The translations under genes were made by a program, and so were the position numbers. Positions 18,701 to 27,029 of a DNA stretch of 64,000 nucleotides are shown here, one piece after another. Each line of letters opens with the position of its first letter. The first letter of the stretch is position 1. Source of the DNA: Bog-532 sp963720945 (lineage in GTDB: Bacteria > Actinomycetota > Actinomycetes > Streptosporangiales > Streptosporangiaceae); contig CAVRHH010000029.1 in the NCBI GenBank assembly GCA_963720945.1, positions 1,116,001 through 1,180,000 of the forward strand, given 5' to 3'. Under the pieces are notes generated by a model. The model was not told where the DNA came from, did not search any database, and saw only the letters and a program-made list of their open reading frames with translations.

Positions 18701-19391
18701 CCAGTTCGCTCGCGACCTGATCCACATAACGGTCCAGGATGGGCGACAGGTAGGCATCCACCAATGTGGTGTCGCCCCGGGGCACCAGCTTCATCAGCGG
18801 GCTGGTCGTATGCGACATCGATATCTGCGTGAAACCCGTGTCGCGGGCGATCTCGCCGATCCGGGCCTCGTGCGCCGGGTACCGGTAGCCGTGCATACAC
18901 ACCACCGCGACCGACCGGAAGCCCTCGTCGTAAGCGGCCCGCAGGTCGCGCCGTACGGCGTCCTCGTCCAGGGCGGTGACGACTTCGCCATGGGCCCCGA
19001 TCCGTTCGATGGCCTCGGTGACCCGTGAGTACACCATCTCCGGGCGGACGATCTGCCGGTCGAAGATCCGTGGCCGGTCCTGGTAGGCGATTCGCAGCGC
19101 GTCCCCGAATCCTCGGGTGATCACCAGGACGGTCGGCTCGCCCCGGCGTTCCAGGAGAGCATTGGTCGCGACCGTCGTGCCGAGGCGGGCCACGGAGATC
19201 TGCTCCGCCGGTATGGGGGCGCCATCCGGGACGCCGAGCATATGCCGGATACCCGCGACGGCGGGATCGGCGTACCGGCCTGGGTCCTGCGAGAGCAGCT
19301 TGTGCACCGCGAGCGTTCCATCCGGGCGCCGCGCGACCACGTCGGTGAACGTGCCGCCCCGGTCGATCCAGAACTCCCAGCCGCGGCCCAT
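15726..19391 (-). CDS. 5-oxoprolinase/hydantoinase A+B fusion
   Basis: A 1221-residue protein combining both halves of the ATP-dependent hydantoinase/5-oxoprolinase family. Residues 1 to about 690 are HyuA-like, with the ASKHA nucleotide site starting at DRGGTFTDVV and a second motif at GFDMGGTSTDVS. Residues about 715 to the end are HyuB-like, with VMLEIFNNLF, VHLGSMGESI and LNDPYHGGTHLPD, the segment with conserved metal-type residues, and a Gly-rich end. Fused forms of this length are typical of eukaryotic and actinobacterial 5-oxoprolinases that open pyroglutamate to glutamate with ATP; hydantoin or other lactam use cannot be excluded. No transporter or second catabolic enzyme is adjacent. 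Confidence 0.9.
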   Translation of the reverse strand: MGRGWEFWIDRGGTFTDVVARRPDGTLAVHKLLSQDPGRYADPAVAGIRHMLGVPDGAPIPAEQISVARLGTTVATNALLERRGEPTVLVITRGFGDALRIAYQDRPRIFDRQIVRPEMVYSRVTEAIERIGAHGEVVTALDEDAVRRDLRAAYDEGFRSVAVVCMHGYRYPAHEARIGEIARDTGFTQISMSHTTSPLMKLVPRGDTTLVDAYLSPILDRYVDQVASELDGVRLQFMQSSGGLTDARLFRGKDSILSGQAGGIVGMARTAEAAGFSKVIGFDMGGTSTDVSHYVGEFERQYETQVAGVRMRAPMLSIHTVAAGGGSILHFDGSRYRVGPDSAGAYPGPAAYRRGGPLTVTDANIMLGRIQPAHFPAVFGDRGDEPLDAGIVRQQFAALAARIGETAGGPAHASASGQAAVRSSAPPAPEQVAAGFLEIAVANMANAVKKISVQRGYDVTQYVLATFGGAGGQHACAVADALGITRVLIHPLAGVLSAYGMGLADVTAMREKAVEAPLTDQLLPELDRVAKSLYADALAELARQGIGPGRIRAVRRAHLRYDGTDTALPVPLGGAAEMVASFEQAYRQHFSFLMRGKTILVEAVSVELAAASAVPAGPPPDGSPQDQPARPGPPATGATVAMYAAGAWADVPLVRRRDLRPGQWLEGPALIVEDFATTVTEPGWKAELTGLGDLLLSRVTAPERRLAGTAVDPVMLEIFNNLFMSVAEQMGVRLRSTAQSVNIKERLDFSCAIFDSGGGLIANAPHIPVHLGSMGESIKMVVRRNAGRMRAGDVYVLNDPYHGGTHLPDVTVVTPVFDGAGREILFYVASRGHHAEIGGITPGSMPAFSTRVEEEGVLIDNWLLVRDAVFREAQTLDLLRSAPYPSRNPEVNLADLRAQIAANEKGVQELGRMVAHFGLDVVQAYMAHVQDNAEEAVRRVITALNDGEYVYPLDNGAVIQVAVRVDRAARTAEVDFTGTSPQLPGNFNAPSSVAMAAVLYVFRTLVADDIPLNSGCLKPVRVIIPPGCMLAPEFPAAVAAGNVETSQAITGALYAALAVMAEGSGTMNNVTIGNEHYQYYETVASGSGAGQGFAGTSVVQTHMTNSRLTDPEVLEWRYPVRLERFAIRPGTGGAGRWRGGDGGRREVRFLEPMTVTTLASHRRVPPYGMAGGKPGALGRHWVEHADGSVTPMRGCDSVAVAAGDLFVIETPGGGGYGSASG

Positions 19392-19432
19392 CTCTGCCTT
19401 TCCGCGCCGAACGCCCGCTACTGACCTGGTTC

Positions 19433-21898
19433 TCAGCCGGCTTCGCCGGGGTCGGCTGCGGGGGTGACGTGGGACGCGCGGGTGAAGCCGATCGTCTGCT
19501 CGCCGGCCAGCTCGCGGTAGGCGGCACGCAGGTCGTCGGCGGTCACGGTGGTGAGATCCTCGGCCGTCGCGGCCTCGCCCAGGCGGACGACGCGGACGTC
19601 GCGCTGCGCGCAGGCCCGCTCGAACAGCGACCGGGCGAACCGGCCGTTGCCGAGTTCGTTGATGCGCCGCTGCTGGCTGCCCGCGTGGCTGAAGATCTCG
19701 TCGAGGACGTGCGTCGCGTCGGCGTCGAAGGCGTCCCCGGCCTGTTCGGCGAGCAGGGCGGTGATGTCGGCGAGGTCCTCCGGCGAGTAGCTCGGGAACT
19801 CGATCCGGGTGCTGAACCTCGACGCCAGGCCCGGGTTACTGCGCAGGAAACGGTCCATGTCGGCCGGGTAGCCGGCCAGCACGACGACGAGCCGGTCCCG
19901 GTCGTCCTCGGCCCGTTTGAGCAGCGTCTGCACGGCTTCCGCGCCGAACGCGTCGCCGCCGGAGTATCCCTCGTTGTGCAGCGAATAGGCCTCGTCGATG
20001 AACAGCACACCGCCGAGGGCGGAGTCGACGAGCTTGCTGGTCTTGATCGCCGTCGCGCCGAGGTGGTCGCCGACCAGGTCGCCCCGCTGCGCCTCGACCA
20101 CCTCCGGGCGGACCAGCAGCCCGAGGGCCGCGAAGATCCGGCCCAGGATCCGGGCCACCGTGGTCTTGCCGGTGCCGGGCGGCCCCATGAAGACGAAATG
20201 CCGGTTCGGCGGCTGGCTGGTCAGTCCCTGCCGGCCGCGCAGCTTCGCCACCTGCAGCTGGGCCGCGATCGACCGCACCTGCTGCTTGACCGGTTCCAGC
20301 CCGATCAGCTCGTCCAGCTCGGCGAACGCGCTCTCCAGGGTCGGCGTGTCGGTGTAGCCGCGCAGCCGCGCGGTCAGCTCGGCGAACGCCCGCTGCAGGT
20401 CCCCGGCCTGGATGGTGACCAGGTCCTCGGGCCTGGGCTCGGCGCCCGCGGTCATCACCCGGACGTCGCGGGCCTGTCCCGTCTTCTCCAGCAGGCTCCG
20501 GATGAACCGCCCGTTACCCAGCTCGTCGGTGAGCCGGCGGCGCCCGACGTCCTCCAGCATGCGCCACAGGGCCGGCCGGGCGTCGGCGTCGAGGACCTCG
20601 CTGCGCCGCTCCAGCACCGACTCGGCCAGCGCCAGCAGCTCGGCCGGCGCGTAGCTGGAGAACTTGATCCGGGTGGCGAACCGGGACGCGAGGCCCGGGT
20701 TCGAGCCCAGGAACGTCTCCATCTGCTTCTCGTAACCGGCCAGGATGATGATCAGGTTTTCCCGGTCGTCTTCGGCCCGCTTGAGCAGGGCCTGCACGGC
20801 CTCGATCCCGAACCGGTCGCTCTGCCCGTCGCCCTCGTTGACCAGGCTGTAGGCCTCGTCGATGAACAGCACCCCGCCCAGGGCGGAGTCGATCAGCTCG
20901 TTGGTCTTGATCGCGGTGGCGCCGAGATACTCCCCAACCAGGTCCGCCCGGTGCGCTTCGACCACCGTCGGCTTGTCCAGCAGGCCGAACGCGTAGAAGA
21001 TCTTGGCGACGACCCGGGCCACGGTGGTCTTGCCCGTGCCCGGCGGCCCCAGGAAGACGAAGTGCCGCATGGGCTTCTCGGTGACGACACCGGCGATGGC
21101 CCGGCGGCGCGCGGCCTCGATGGAGGCGGCGATCGACCGGACCTGCTCCTTGACCGGGGCGAGCCCGATCATCTTGTCCAGCTCGGCCATCGCCTCGGCG
21201 ACCGAGATATCCGGCAGCGCCTCGGCGCTGGCCTGGTCGCGGGCGGACGGGTCGTGCGGGGCGGCCGGCGCCTGCGCGCGGACGGCGTAACCCGCGTTCG
21301 GCCCGTAGGCCCCGTACGGGCTCATGACGTTTCCCGGCGGCCCGTGGGCGCCGGGGCCGCGGGCCGCCTCCGCCCCGTAGAGGTGGGCCTCCTGGGAGCC
21401 TTTCGCCAGCCGCCAGACGAGCACGATGCAGGCGATCAGCCAGGCGGCGGCGATGCCGATGAACGGCTCGGCGGGCCAGCCGCGCAGCGCGGCCACCCCC
21501 ACCGGTATCGACCAGACCAGCGCCCAGGCCACGGTGCGGCAGGGCACGTGCCAGCGGGCCAGCGGGCCGGCGTGGGCCGCCGCGGCGATCACGAAGGGCA
21601 GGATGAGCAGCAGGTAGAGCCAGGAACTGCTCGCCCCGGCCGCGCCCGCCGCGACCAGGCCCCAGACGGCGACCGACAGCGAGGCGAGCAGGCTGCGGCG
21701 GCCCTTGATCACCGCGTACACCGCGTAGGCCATCGCGGCGAGCAGGACAATGCCGATCTCCGGGCCGCAGAGGATGATGACGACGACGATCAGGCCGATT
21801 TTCAGGGGCAGCGGAGCTCTCCGGAAGGACCCTAGAGCGCGGGCGAGCCGACCGGGAACGGCTGGCGCCGCAGGCTGAGCTCTGTCGTTTGGCAGCAT
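19433..21898 (-). CDS. Membrane-anchored tandem CbbX/SpoVK-type AAA+ ATPase
   Basis: About 821 residues. The N-terminal 170 residues contain several hydrophobic helices (for example IGLIVVVIILCGPEIGIVLL and LYLLLILPFVIAAAAHA), then a linker, then two CbxX/CfqX-type AAA+ modules. Each has Walker A GPPGTGKTTVAR, Walker B VLFIDEAYSL and the arginine-rich sensor region SNPGLASRF. Relatives include CbbX, SpoVK and EccA of type VII secretion, which remodel protein complexes; the target here is unknown and no ESX gene is nearby. ATG 21898 is preferred because AGGAAG lies just upstream; an in-frame GTG at 21913 would add five residues. The membrane part makes it unusual among these ATPases. It ends 41 bases before the 5-oxoprolinase gene. 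Confidence 0.88.
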   Translation of the reverse strand: MLPNDRAQPAAPAVPGRLARALGSFRRAPLPLKIGLIVVVIILCGPEIGIVLLAAMAYAVYAVIKGRRSLLASLSVAVWGLVAAGAAGASSSWLYLLLILPFVIAAAAHAGPLARWHVPCRTVAWALVWSIPVGVAALRGWPAEPFIGIAAAWLIACIVLVWRLAKGSQEAHLYGAEAARGPGAHGPPGNVMSPYGAYGPNAGYAVRAQAPAAPHDPSARDQASAEALPDISVAEAMAELDKMIGLAPVKEQVRSIAASIEAARRRAIAGVVTEKPMRHFVFLGPPGTGKTTVARVVAKIFYAFGLLDKPTVVEAHRADLVGEYLGATAIKTNELIDSALGGVLFIDEAYSLVNEGDGQSDRFGIEAVQALLKRAEDDRENLIIILAGYEKQMETFLGSNPGLASRFATRIKFSSYAPAELLALAESVLERRSEVLDADARPALWRMLEDVGRRRLTDELGNGRFIRSLLEKTGQARDVRVMTAGAEPRPEDLVTIQAGDLQRAFAELTARLRGYTDTPTLESAFAELDELIGLEPVKQQVRSIAAQLQVAKLRGRQGLTSQPPNRHFVFMGPPGTGKTTVARILGRIFAALGLLVRPEVVEAQRGDLVGDHLGATAIKTSKLVDSALGGVLFIDEAYSLHNEGYSGGDAFGAEAVQTLLKRAEDDRDRLVVVLAGYPADMDRFLRSNPGLASRFSTRIEFPSYSPEDLADITALLAEQAGDAFDADATHVLDEIFSHAGSQQRRINELGNGRFARSLFERACAQRDVRVVRLGEAATAEDLTTVTADDLRAAYRELAGEQTIGFTRASHVTPAADPGEAG

Positions 21899-22192
21899 CT
21901 CGCTTCCTCGCACCTAGTCCCCTGTATAGCGCATTACCCGCCGTTCGCGTCAGCACACGGCCGGATACGGCGGGTAAGACTCATGTCGGGCACTTCCAGG
22001 TTCCGGTAGGGGCGGGCCGTAGCTGCCCCCCCATGATGGACCCCGCCGCCGCGGGCACGTCAAGTATCACTCACGCCGGCCAGCCGTAAAAATCATGCGC
22101 GCCGGCCGCCCGGCAGGCAAAGTTTTTCCGCGAATCCGGCCCGTTCATCGACGTCTAGACCCCTAGCGGGGCGCTGCGGTTCAAAGGCCGCC

Positions 22193-22678
22193 TCAGACAC
22201 GGCGAGCCAGGTCGATTTCGTCGCGAAGCGGAATTCCGTAGTCACCGACGCGGGGAATTTCCGGCTTCTCCAGCCGGGCCCGGTCCACCGCGCCCGGCCG
22301 CAGGGCCACCAGCCGCAGCCCCCGCCGCTGGTAGAAACGGATCGCGTCCAGGTTGTCATTCGTCGTCGTCAGGCGGATCTCGTGGCAGCGCAGCCGGCGC
22401 GCGTCGACCGCCGCCGCCTCCATCAGGATCGTGCCGACCCCCGCCCGGCGCTCGAGCGCGTTGAGCGTCACGACCTCGAGGACCCCGTCGGCGGTGTGGT
22501 AGGTGAGCAGCCCGACCAGCCCGGCCCGCTCGGCGATCAGCCCGGGCAGGTCGGCGGGGCGGAAAACGCTCTCGTGGACGACCTGCAGCTCCGATCCCCA
22601 GAGTTCGACCATGAGCCAGGCGATCGTCGGGCGGTCGCCATCACCGACGGGCCTGACCCGGATCTCCGGCTGATGCAC
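22193..22678 (-). CDS. GNAT-family N-acetyltransferase
   Basis: A 161-residue protein of the GNAT fold. Residues about 65-105 form the acetyl-CoA-binding strand and loop (VVTLNALERRAGVGTILM), and the last third contains NDNLDAIRFYQRRG, the conserved beta4-alpha4 segment of this family. The acceptor is unknown. The GTG start at 22678 lies only 7 bases after the stop of the nitroreductase gene, so the two are very likely translated from one transcript. An AT-poor 295-base gap separates it from the AAA+ gene downstream. Confidence 0.82.
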   Translation of the reverse strand: MHQPEIRVRPVGDGDRPTIAWLMVELWGSELQVVHESVFRPADLPGLIAERAGLVGLLTYHTADGVLEVVTLNALERRAGVGTILMEAAAVDARRLRCHEIRLTTTNDNLDAIRFYQRRGLRLVALRPGAVDRARLEKPEIPRVGDYGIPLRDEIDLARRV

Positions 22679-22685
22679 CTCGCCA

Positions 22686-24110
22686 TTATGCCGGGAATCG
22701 GCCGCCCTCCCCGGCCCCAGCCTGGAGCGTCCCGGCGGCGCGGCCGCCGTCGGCGCCGGTGCCGTCTGGCCCGGCACCAGCCGGGGGACGCGGAACGCGG
22801 CGCGGCGGATCGGTGCGCGCGTCGACGATGTCCGGCTCGGCCCGCGGCGTGCGGAGGTCCGGCTCGGCGCCGTTCTGCGGGTAGCCCACCCGGATCACCA
22901 TCTGCGGGACCTCCAGCCACGGCGTGGCCCCCAGCAGCCGCCGGCGGACGTAGCCGCGCCGCTCGACGGGGCTGGTGGAGGTGCGCTGGGAGGCGTCGGC
23001 GCCACGGTGCAGCGACGGCAGGCCGCGGCGCCCGGCCGGCCCGATCAGGCGGCTCGCGTGGCCGTCCTGCGGGTCGTACTGAAAGGCCAGATCGGCGAGT
23101 TCCAGCGGCTGGGTGAGGAACGAGGCAGACACGCCCATGCTGGTCGCGGCGAGCAGGGCCCGCTGCAGCGCCTGGCCGGCGCGGAGCCAGTCAGTCGGCT
23201 CGTCGCGGTCGGTGAACAGCATCATGAGCTGGGGATGCCGCTCGAAACGCGCCCGCGGAACACCGCCGGAGCCGGAACCGCCGGCGATGATTTCGTCGGC
23301 CTCAGCCTCGGCCTCGCCAGGGCCGGGCTCGCCGAGCCGGAAATCCCGGACCGGGGAACGGCCCTTCGCCGGGCGGGGACCGAGATCGGCGACCGGGATG
23401 CCGTAACCGGTCTCACTGGCCCCCGTCCACTGAGCCAGTTCCTCCCGGAACTGCGCCACCAGCGCGTCGAAGCTCTGGGCCCCGGCCAGGTCCCCGGTGG
23501 GGGCGATGTCCCCGGCGGTGTCCCGCGCGGCGGCGAGGACGCTGTCCGCGTGCGCGGCCACTGTGAGCCACGCGCGGGCGAACGGCCCGTGCAGCAGGCG
23601 CAGCCAGCCGTGTTCCCGGGCGGCGGCCCGCTCCATCTCCACCAGGATCCCGGCGCGGACCGGGGTGTCGCTGAAGGGCCAGCGGTCGGTGTGCCGCTGC
23701 CAGATCGCCTCGTAAAGCTCCTGCTCCAGAGCGGAGGCCTGGTGCGTCCGACCGGTGACGATCTCCACCGAGGCGAGCAGGCCCGGATCCCCGGACGGGT
23801 CCGGCACCAGCGTGATGACCGGATCGTGGCCCAGCACCCGGACCGCCAGCCGCAGGTTCAGCAGGGCCGCCCCGCAGCTGATCGCGTACTCCCGGACCCA
23901 CGGTCCCGGCGCGGGGGAATGCAGCAGCAGGTCCCACCGCCCGGGGCCGGGCCCATCCCCGTCTCCCCCGCCGGTGCTGGCGCGCAGCTCAATGCGGTCG
24001 TCCGCGGTGACGCGGAAGGACCAGGGCTGGGTGTTGTAGACCGACGGGGCCCGCAGGGCCGGCTCGACCACGTGATATATGCGGTGCGCATCGGCGAACG
24101 GCTGCAGCAT
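22686..24110 (-). CDS. Acg-type FMN-binding nitroreductase-family protein
   Basis: A 474-residue protein related to mycobacterial Acg (Rv2032) and Rv3131, members of the nitroreductase fold. The start reads MLQPFADAHRIYHVVEPALR, followed by APSVYNTQPWSFRV, the FMN-phosphate segment of this group. The C-terminal half contains MGVSASFLTQPLELADL and PQMVIRVGYP, also typical. Acg proteins have a lid replacing the dimer-exchange seen in true nitroreductases and are thought to bind rather than turn over FMN; in mycobacteria they belong to the dormancy regulon. GGTGAGG precedes the ATG. The long open frame upstream of 24110 is not coding. First gene of a pair with the GNAT gene. Confidence 0.85.
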   Translation of the reverse strand: MLQPFADAHRIYHVVEPALRAPSVYNTQPWSFRVTADDRIELRASTGGGDGDGPGPGRWDLLLHSPAPGPWVREYAISCGAALLNLRLAVRVLGHDPVITLVPDPSGDPGLLASVEIVTGRTHQASALEQELYEAIWQRHTDRWPFSDTPVRAGILVEMERAAAREHGWLRLLHGPFARAWLTVAAHADSVLAAARDTAGDIAPTGDLAGAQSFDALVAQFREELAQWTGASETGYGIPVADLGPRPAKGRSPVRDFRLGEPGPGEAEAEADEIIAGGSGSGGVPRARFERHPQLMMLFTDRDEPTDWLRAGQALQRALLAATSMGVSASFLTQPLELADLAFQYDPQDGHASRLIGPAGRRGLPSLHRGADASQRTSTSPVERRGYVRRRLLGATPWLEVPQMVIRVGYPQNGAEPDLRTPRAEPDIVDARTDPPRRVPRPPAGAGPDGTGADGGRAAGTLQAGAGEGGRFPA

Positions 24111-24348
24111 GACCTCACCCTGACTGGTTCCCCGACTGGTTCCCCGGCCGGCCCCGTACCCGCCCAGCCTCGCATCCGTTACGTACGGCCGGAATGTGGC
24201 CGATGACCCTGGCCCGCGGGCCGTTCGTCCTCTGTCGCGGCCGAACCCCGGCAGGCATGCCCACCGGCGGATCGCGGGTGTGGCATCGTTACCTGGAAGG
24301 GATCGCGTGCACGAGCAGGGTCCGCCGAGCCGGGGTACGGGAGGCGTC

Positions 24349-24654
24349 ATGGCATTCCAGAGTCCAGACGAGGGATTCCGCCGGGATCGCAGCCAGCACG
24401 GCGGCGCGCCGGAGCATCTCGATGATGACCGGCTGGCCCACGAGGCGGAAGATGAGCGGGTGGATGCGGGGATCGACCCCTTCAACCCAGACGACGTGCC
24501 GCCCGCCACCGACACCCCGCCGCTGGACACCGACATCCGCGACACCGAGGGATACGAGGAAGAGCGGGCCGAGATCAAGCGGGAAGAAGACAAGGACGAG
24601 CTGCTGATCCGGGGCGAGCGCGAGCAGTTCCCGCCCACTCGTTACGAGGAGTGA
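24349..24654 (+). CDS. Small acidic hypothetical protein
   Basis: A 101-residue, very charged protein (about a third Asp/Glu) with little hydrophobic content, ending LLIRGEREQFPPTRYEE. GGGAGG four bases before ATG 24349 fixes the start; the longer open frame upstream is not supported. The composition suggests an intrinsically disordered soluble protein. No family recognised. It is 16 bases upstream of the methyltransferase gene and probably cotranscribed with it. Confidence 0.6.
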   Translation: MAFQSPDEGFRRDRSQHGGAPEHLDDDRLAHEAEDERVDAGIDPFNPDDVPPATDTPPLDTDIRDTEGYEEERAEIKREEDKDELLIRGEREQFPPTRYEE

Positions 24655-24670
24655 CGCGGCGGGGAGCAGC

Positions 24671-25270
24671 ATGACGACACCGCCGGGCTGGGATGAGGCC
24701 TACGCCGGGCAGCAGCGTTCGCCCTGGGACATCGGCCGGCCGCAGCCGGCGTTCGCCCAGCTCGCGGACCGCGGTCTGCTCAGCGGGCACGTGCTCGACG
24801 CCGGCTGCGGAACCGGGGAGCAGGCGCTGCTGGCGGCGGCGCGGGGCGCCCAGGTCATGGGCGTGGACGTCTCGCCACGCGCCATCGGGCGCGCGCGGGC
24901 CAAGGCCGCCGAGCGGGGCCTGGCGGCCCGCTTCGAGGTGGCGGACGCCCTCAACCTGGTGCCGTTCGGGCTGACCTTCGGCACGGTCATCGACTGCGGC
25001 CTGTTTCACGTCTTCGACGACGAGGCACGCGCCCGCTACGTGGCGAGCCTGGGATCGGTGCTGGACCCGGGCGGCACCTGCTACCTGATGTGTTTCAGCG
25101 ACCGCCAGCCCGGCGGCTTCGGCCCCCGCCGGGTCAGCCGGGACGAACTGCGGTCCGCCTTCAGCGACGGCTGGGCCATCACGGACATCACGGCGGCCGC
25201 CTTCGAGCTGAATCCCGGGCTGCCGATCGGCAGCGCGCAGTCGTGGCTGGCCACTATCCGCCGGACGTGA
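24671..25270 (+). CDS. Class I SAM-dependent methyltransferase
   Basis: A 199-residue Rossmann-fold methyltransferase. Motif I reads VLDAGCGTGEQALLAA (residues about 40-55), the ribose-binding acidic residue follows in VMGVDVSPRAI, and motif post-I DALNLVPF and TVIDCGLFHVF complete the SAM site. The N-terminal PWDIGRPQPAF segment is found in a group of small actinobacterial and cyanobacterial methyltransferases resembling thiol or metalloid methyltransferases (TPMT-like), so a small nucleophile such as a thiol or halide is possible but not proven. Cotranscription with the acidic protein gene upstream is likely. Confidence 0.85.
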   Translation: MTTPPGWDEAYAGQQRSPWDIGRPQPAFAQLADRGLLSGHVLDAGCGTGEQALLAAARGAQVMGVDVSPRAIGRARAKAAERGLAARFEVADALNLVPFGLTFGTVIDCGLFHVFDDEARARYVASLGSVLDPGGTCYLMCFSDRQPGGFGPRRVSRDELRSAFSDGWAITDITAAAFELNPGLPIGSAQSWLATIRRT

Positions 25271-25481
25271 CCGGGGCGTGGCCGGCCGGTCCCACAGTAG
25301 CGCGACGGCGCCCGCCTGAGCCGCGGCCGCATCCGTGGTGGCCCCCACGGCCACTCCTCTCTTGCCAGAAACCAGGCTGATCCAGCGGTTGCTGGTCTCC
25401 AGCACCAGATCCTTGGCCACGGACGTCGGTCTTCCCGACTACGTACCCTGACAAGCTGCGCACCGTAGCCAGGCCAGTGCC

Positions 25482-26951
25482 TCAGCGACGCGAGGGGACC
25501 TGCCGCGGGAGGGCGATCACCAGCAGCAGGGCGACGAGAACGAAGGCCGCGTTGGCCAGCATGGCGAGTTGCGAGCTATGGCTGAACGCGGAGGCGACGG
25601 CGTTCGGCTCGGGGCGGACGTGCAGGGTGCCGAACAGCACCGTGCCGATGACCGCGATGCCGATGGCGCTGCCCAGCCGCTGGGCCGTGCCGAGGATGGC
25701 GCTGGCCGTGCCCGCCTCCCGCCTGGGCACCCGGGCCAGCACGAAGTCCTGGTTTGGGGCGATCACCATCCCGCTGCCGAGCCCGGCGAACAGCAGCGGG
25801 CCAACGAGATACCAGCCGTCCGGCGCCGGAGCGGTCAGGTGAACCACCAGCGCCGCCAGGGCGAGCCCGATTCCCGCCATCGCGCAGCCGGTGACCAGGA
25901 CCATCCGGCCCATCCTGGCCGACAGCTTGTCGCTGATCGCCGCGGACACCAGGCTGCCGAACGAGAACGGCACGGCGGCCAGCCCGGTCATCAGGGCACT
26001 GCGGGCCAGCCCTTCCTGCCACAGGATCGAGACAGTGAAGAACACGCTGGTGAACCCGGCGAAATAGACGATGGCGAATATTGCCCCCGCAGAGAACGAC
26101 GGCTGAGCCAGCAGGCCTGGCTTGAGCAGCGGGTCCTCGCCGCGCCGCTCGGCGCGCACCTCCCACCATGCGAGCAGCGCGAACGCGACCACGCAGCCGC
26201 CGAAACACGCGTAGCACCAGGCAGGCCAGCCCACCTGCTCACCTTCCACTAGCGGGATGAGCAGCAGGAGCAGCCCGGCGGACAGCAGGCACAGCCCGAC
26301 CGGGTCGAACTGGCGGCGGATCCGCGATCGCGCGCGGGGCAACTGCGAGGCGGCCATCGGCAGCGCGACCGCGCCGATGAGCAGGTTCACCAGGAACACC
26401 CAGCGCCAGCCGTCGTGGGCGCCCGCGCCCGCGATGATCAGGCCGCCCAGCACCGGCCCGAGCGCGATGGACACACCGATCGTGGCGCCGAGGGCGCTGA
26501 ACGCCTTCGATCGCCGAGACCCGGTGAACGACAACTGGATGGTCGCGGCGATGGCCGGGTAGAAGATCCCGGCTCCAATGCCCTGGATCGCGCGGGCGGC
26601 GACGATCTCGCCCTGGTTCTGCGACAGCCCGCAGGCCGCGCTGGCCAGCGTGAAGATGGTCAGGCCGAGGAGGAACAACGGCTTGTGACCGAACCGGTCG
26701 CCGGCCCGGCCTGCTGGGATCAGGGTGAGGCCGTAGGCGAGCGCGTAGGCGGAGACGACCCATTCCAGGGTGGCGGGCGAGGCGTGCAGGCCGGTGCGGA
26801 TCGTGGGCAGCGCAACGGTCACGATCGTGGTGTCCAGCAGGGCCATGAACGCTCCGGCGAGCACAACGGCAACGGCCCGCCAGCCATGGCCGCCGCCCTG
26901 TCGCGGGACGCCGGGTGCCAACGCTGCCTCCGTGCTCTGCTCTGCGGTCAT
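25482..26951 (-). CDS. DHA2-family MFS drug exporter (EmrB/QacA type)
   Basis: A 489-residue proton-driven exporter with 14 predicted membrane helices. Motif A appears as GRAGDRFGHKPLFLLG after helix 2, motif C of antiporters as GPVLGGLI in helix 5, and helix 1 contains LDTTIVTVALP, the D1 motif of DHA2 transporters. The substrate is unknown, probably hydrophobic or cationic toxins. The gene is divergent from a TetR regulator at 27030-27653, the usual sign of control by drug-responsive repression. A consensus promoter (TTGACA, 17 bases, TAGCGT) lies directly upstream and implies a leaderless or near-leaderless mRNA. Confidence 0.93.
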   Translation of the reverse strand: MTAEQSTEAALAPGVPRQGGGHGWRAVAVVLAGAFMALLDTTIVTVALPTIRTGLHASPATLEWVVSAYALAYGLTLIPAGRAGDRFGHKPLFLLGLTIFTLASAACGLSQNQGEIVAARAIQGIGAGIFYPAIAATIQLSFTGSRRSKAFSALGATIGVSIALGPVLGGLIIAGAGAHDGWRWVFLVNLLIGAVALPMAASQLPRARSRIRRQFDPVGLCLLSAGLLLLLIPLVEGEQVGWPAWCYACFGGCVVAFALLAWWEVRAERRGEDPLLKPGLLAQPSFSAGAIFAIVYFAGFTSVFFTVSILWQEGLARSALMTGLAAVPFSFGSLVSAAISDKLSARMGRMVLVTGCAMAGIGLALAALVVHLTAPAPDGWYLVGPLLFAGLGSGMVIAPNQDFVLARVPRREAGTASAILGTAQRLGSAIGIAVIGTVLFGTLHVRPEPNAVASAFSHSSQLAMLANAAFVLVALLLVIALPRQVPSRR

Positions 26952-26957
26952 GACCTT

Positions 26958-26986
26958 ACGCTAGGTCGAGCATAAATTTATGTCAA
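26958..26986 (-). promoter_or_regulatory. Promoter of the MFS exporter gene
   Basis: On the minus strand TTGACA (26981-26986) and TAGCGT (26958-26963) are separated by exactly 17 bases. The -10 box ends six bases before the ATG at 26951, so transcription should start at or next to the initiation codon. Confidence 0.75.
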
Positions 26987-26991
26987 ACCTA
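26962..26991. promoter_or_regulatory. Probable TetR operator
   Basis: The perfect 12-bp palindrome CATAAATTTATG (26971-26982) is flanked symmetrically, four bases away on each side, by TAGGT and ACCTA, making a 30-bp dyad. It is an AT-rich island in GC-rich DNA, lies inside the exporter promoter spacer and overlaps its -35 box, and separates the exporter from its TetR gene. Confidence 0.75.
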
Positions 26992-26994
26992 ATC

Positions 26995-27023
26995 TTTTAC
27001 CCGGCATAATTTGGTGCTAGCGT
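26995..27023 (+). promoter_or_regulatory. Probable promoter of the tetR-type gene
   Basis: TTTTAC (26995-27000) and TAGCGT (27018-27023) are 17 bases apart, and the -10 box again ends six bases before the ATG at 27030. It mirrors the exporter promoter, with a weaker -35 box. Confidence 0.55.
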
Positions 27024-27029
27024 GACAGC

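Noticed and set aside
24111..24638. A 176-residue N-terminal extension of the Acg-type protein
   Set aside because: It is antisense to the small acidic protein gene; the family N-terminus and a ribosome site are at ATG 24110.
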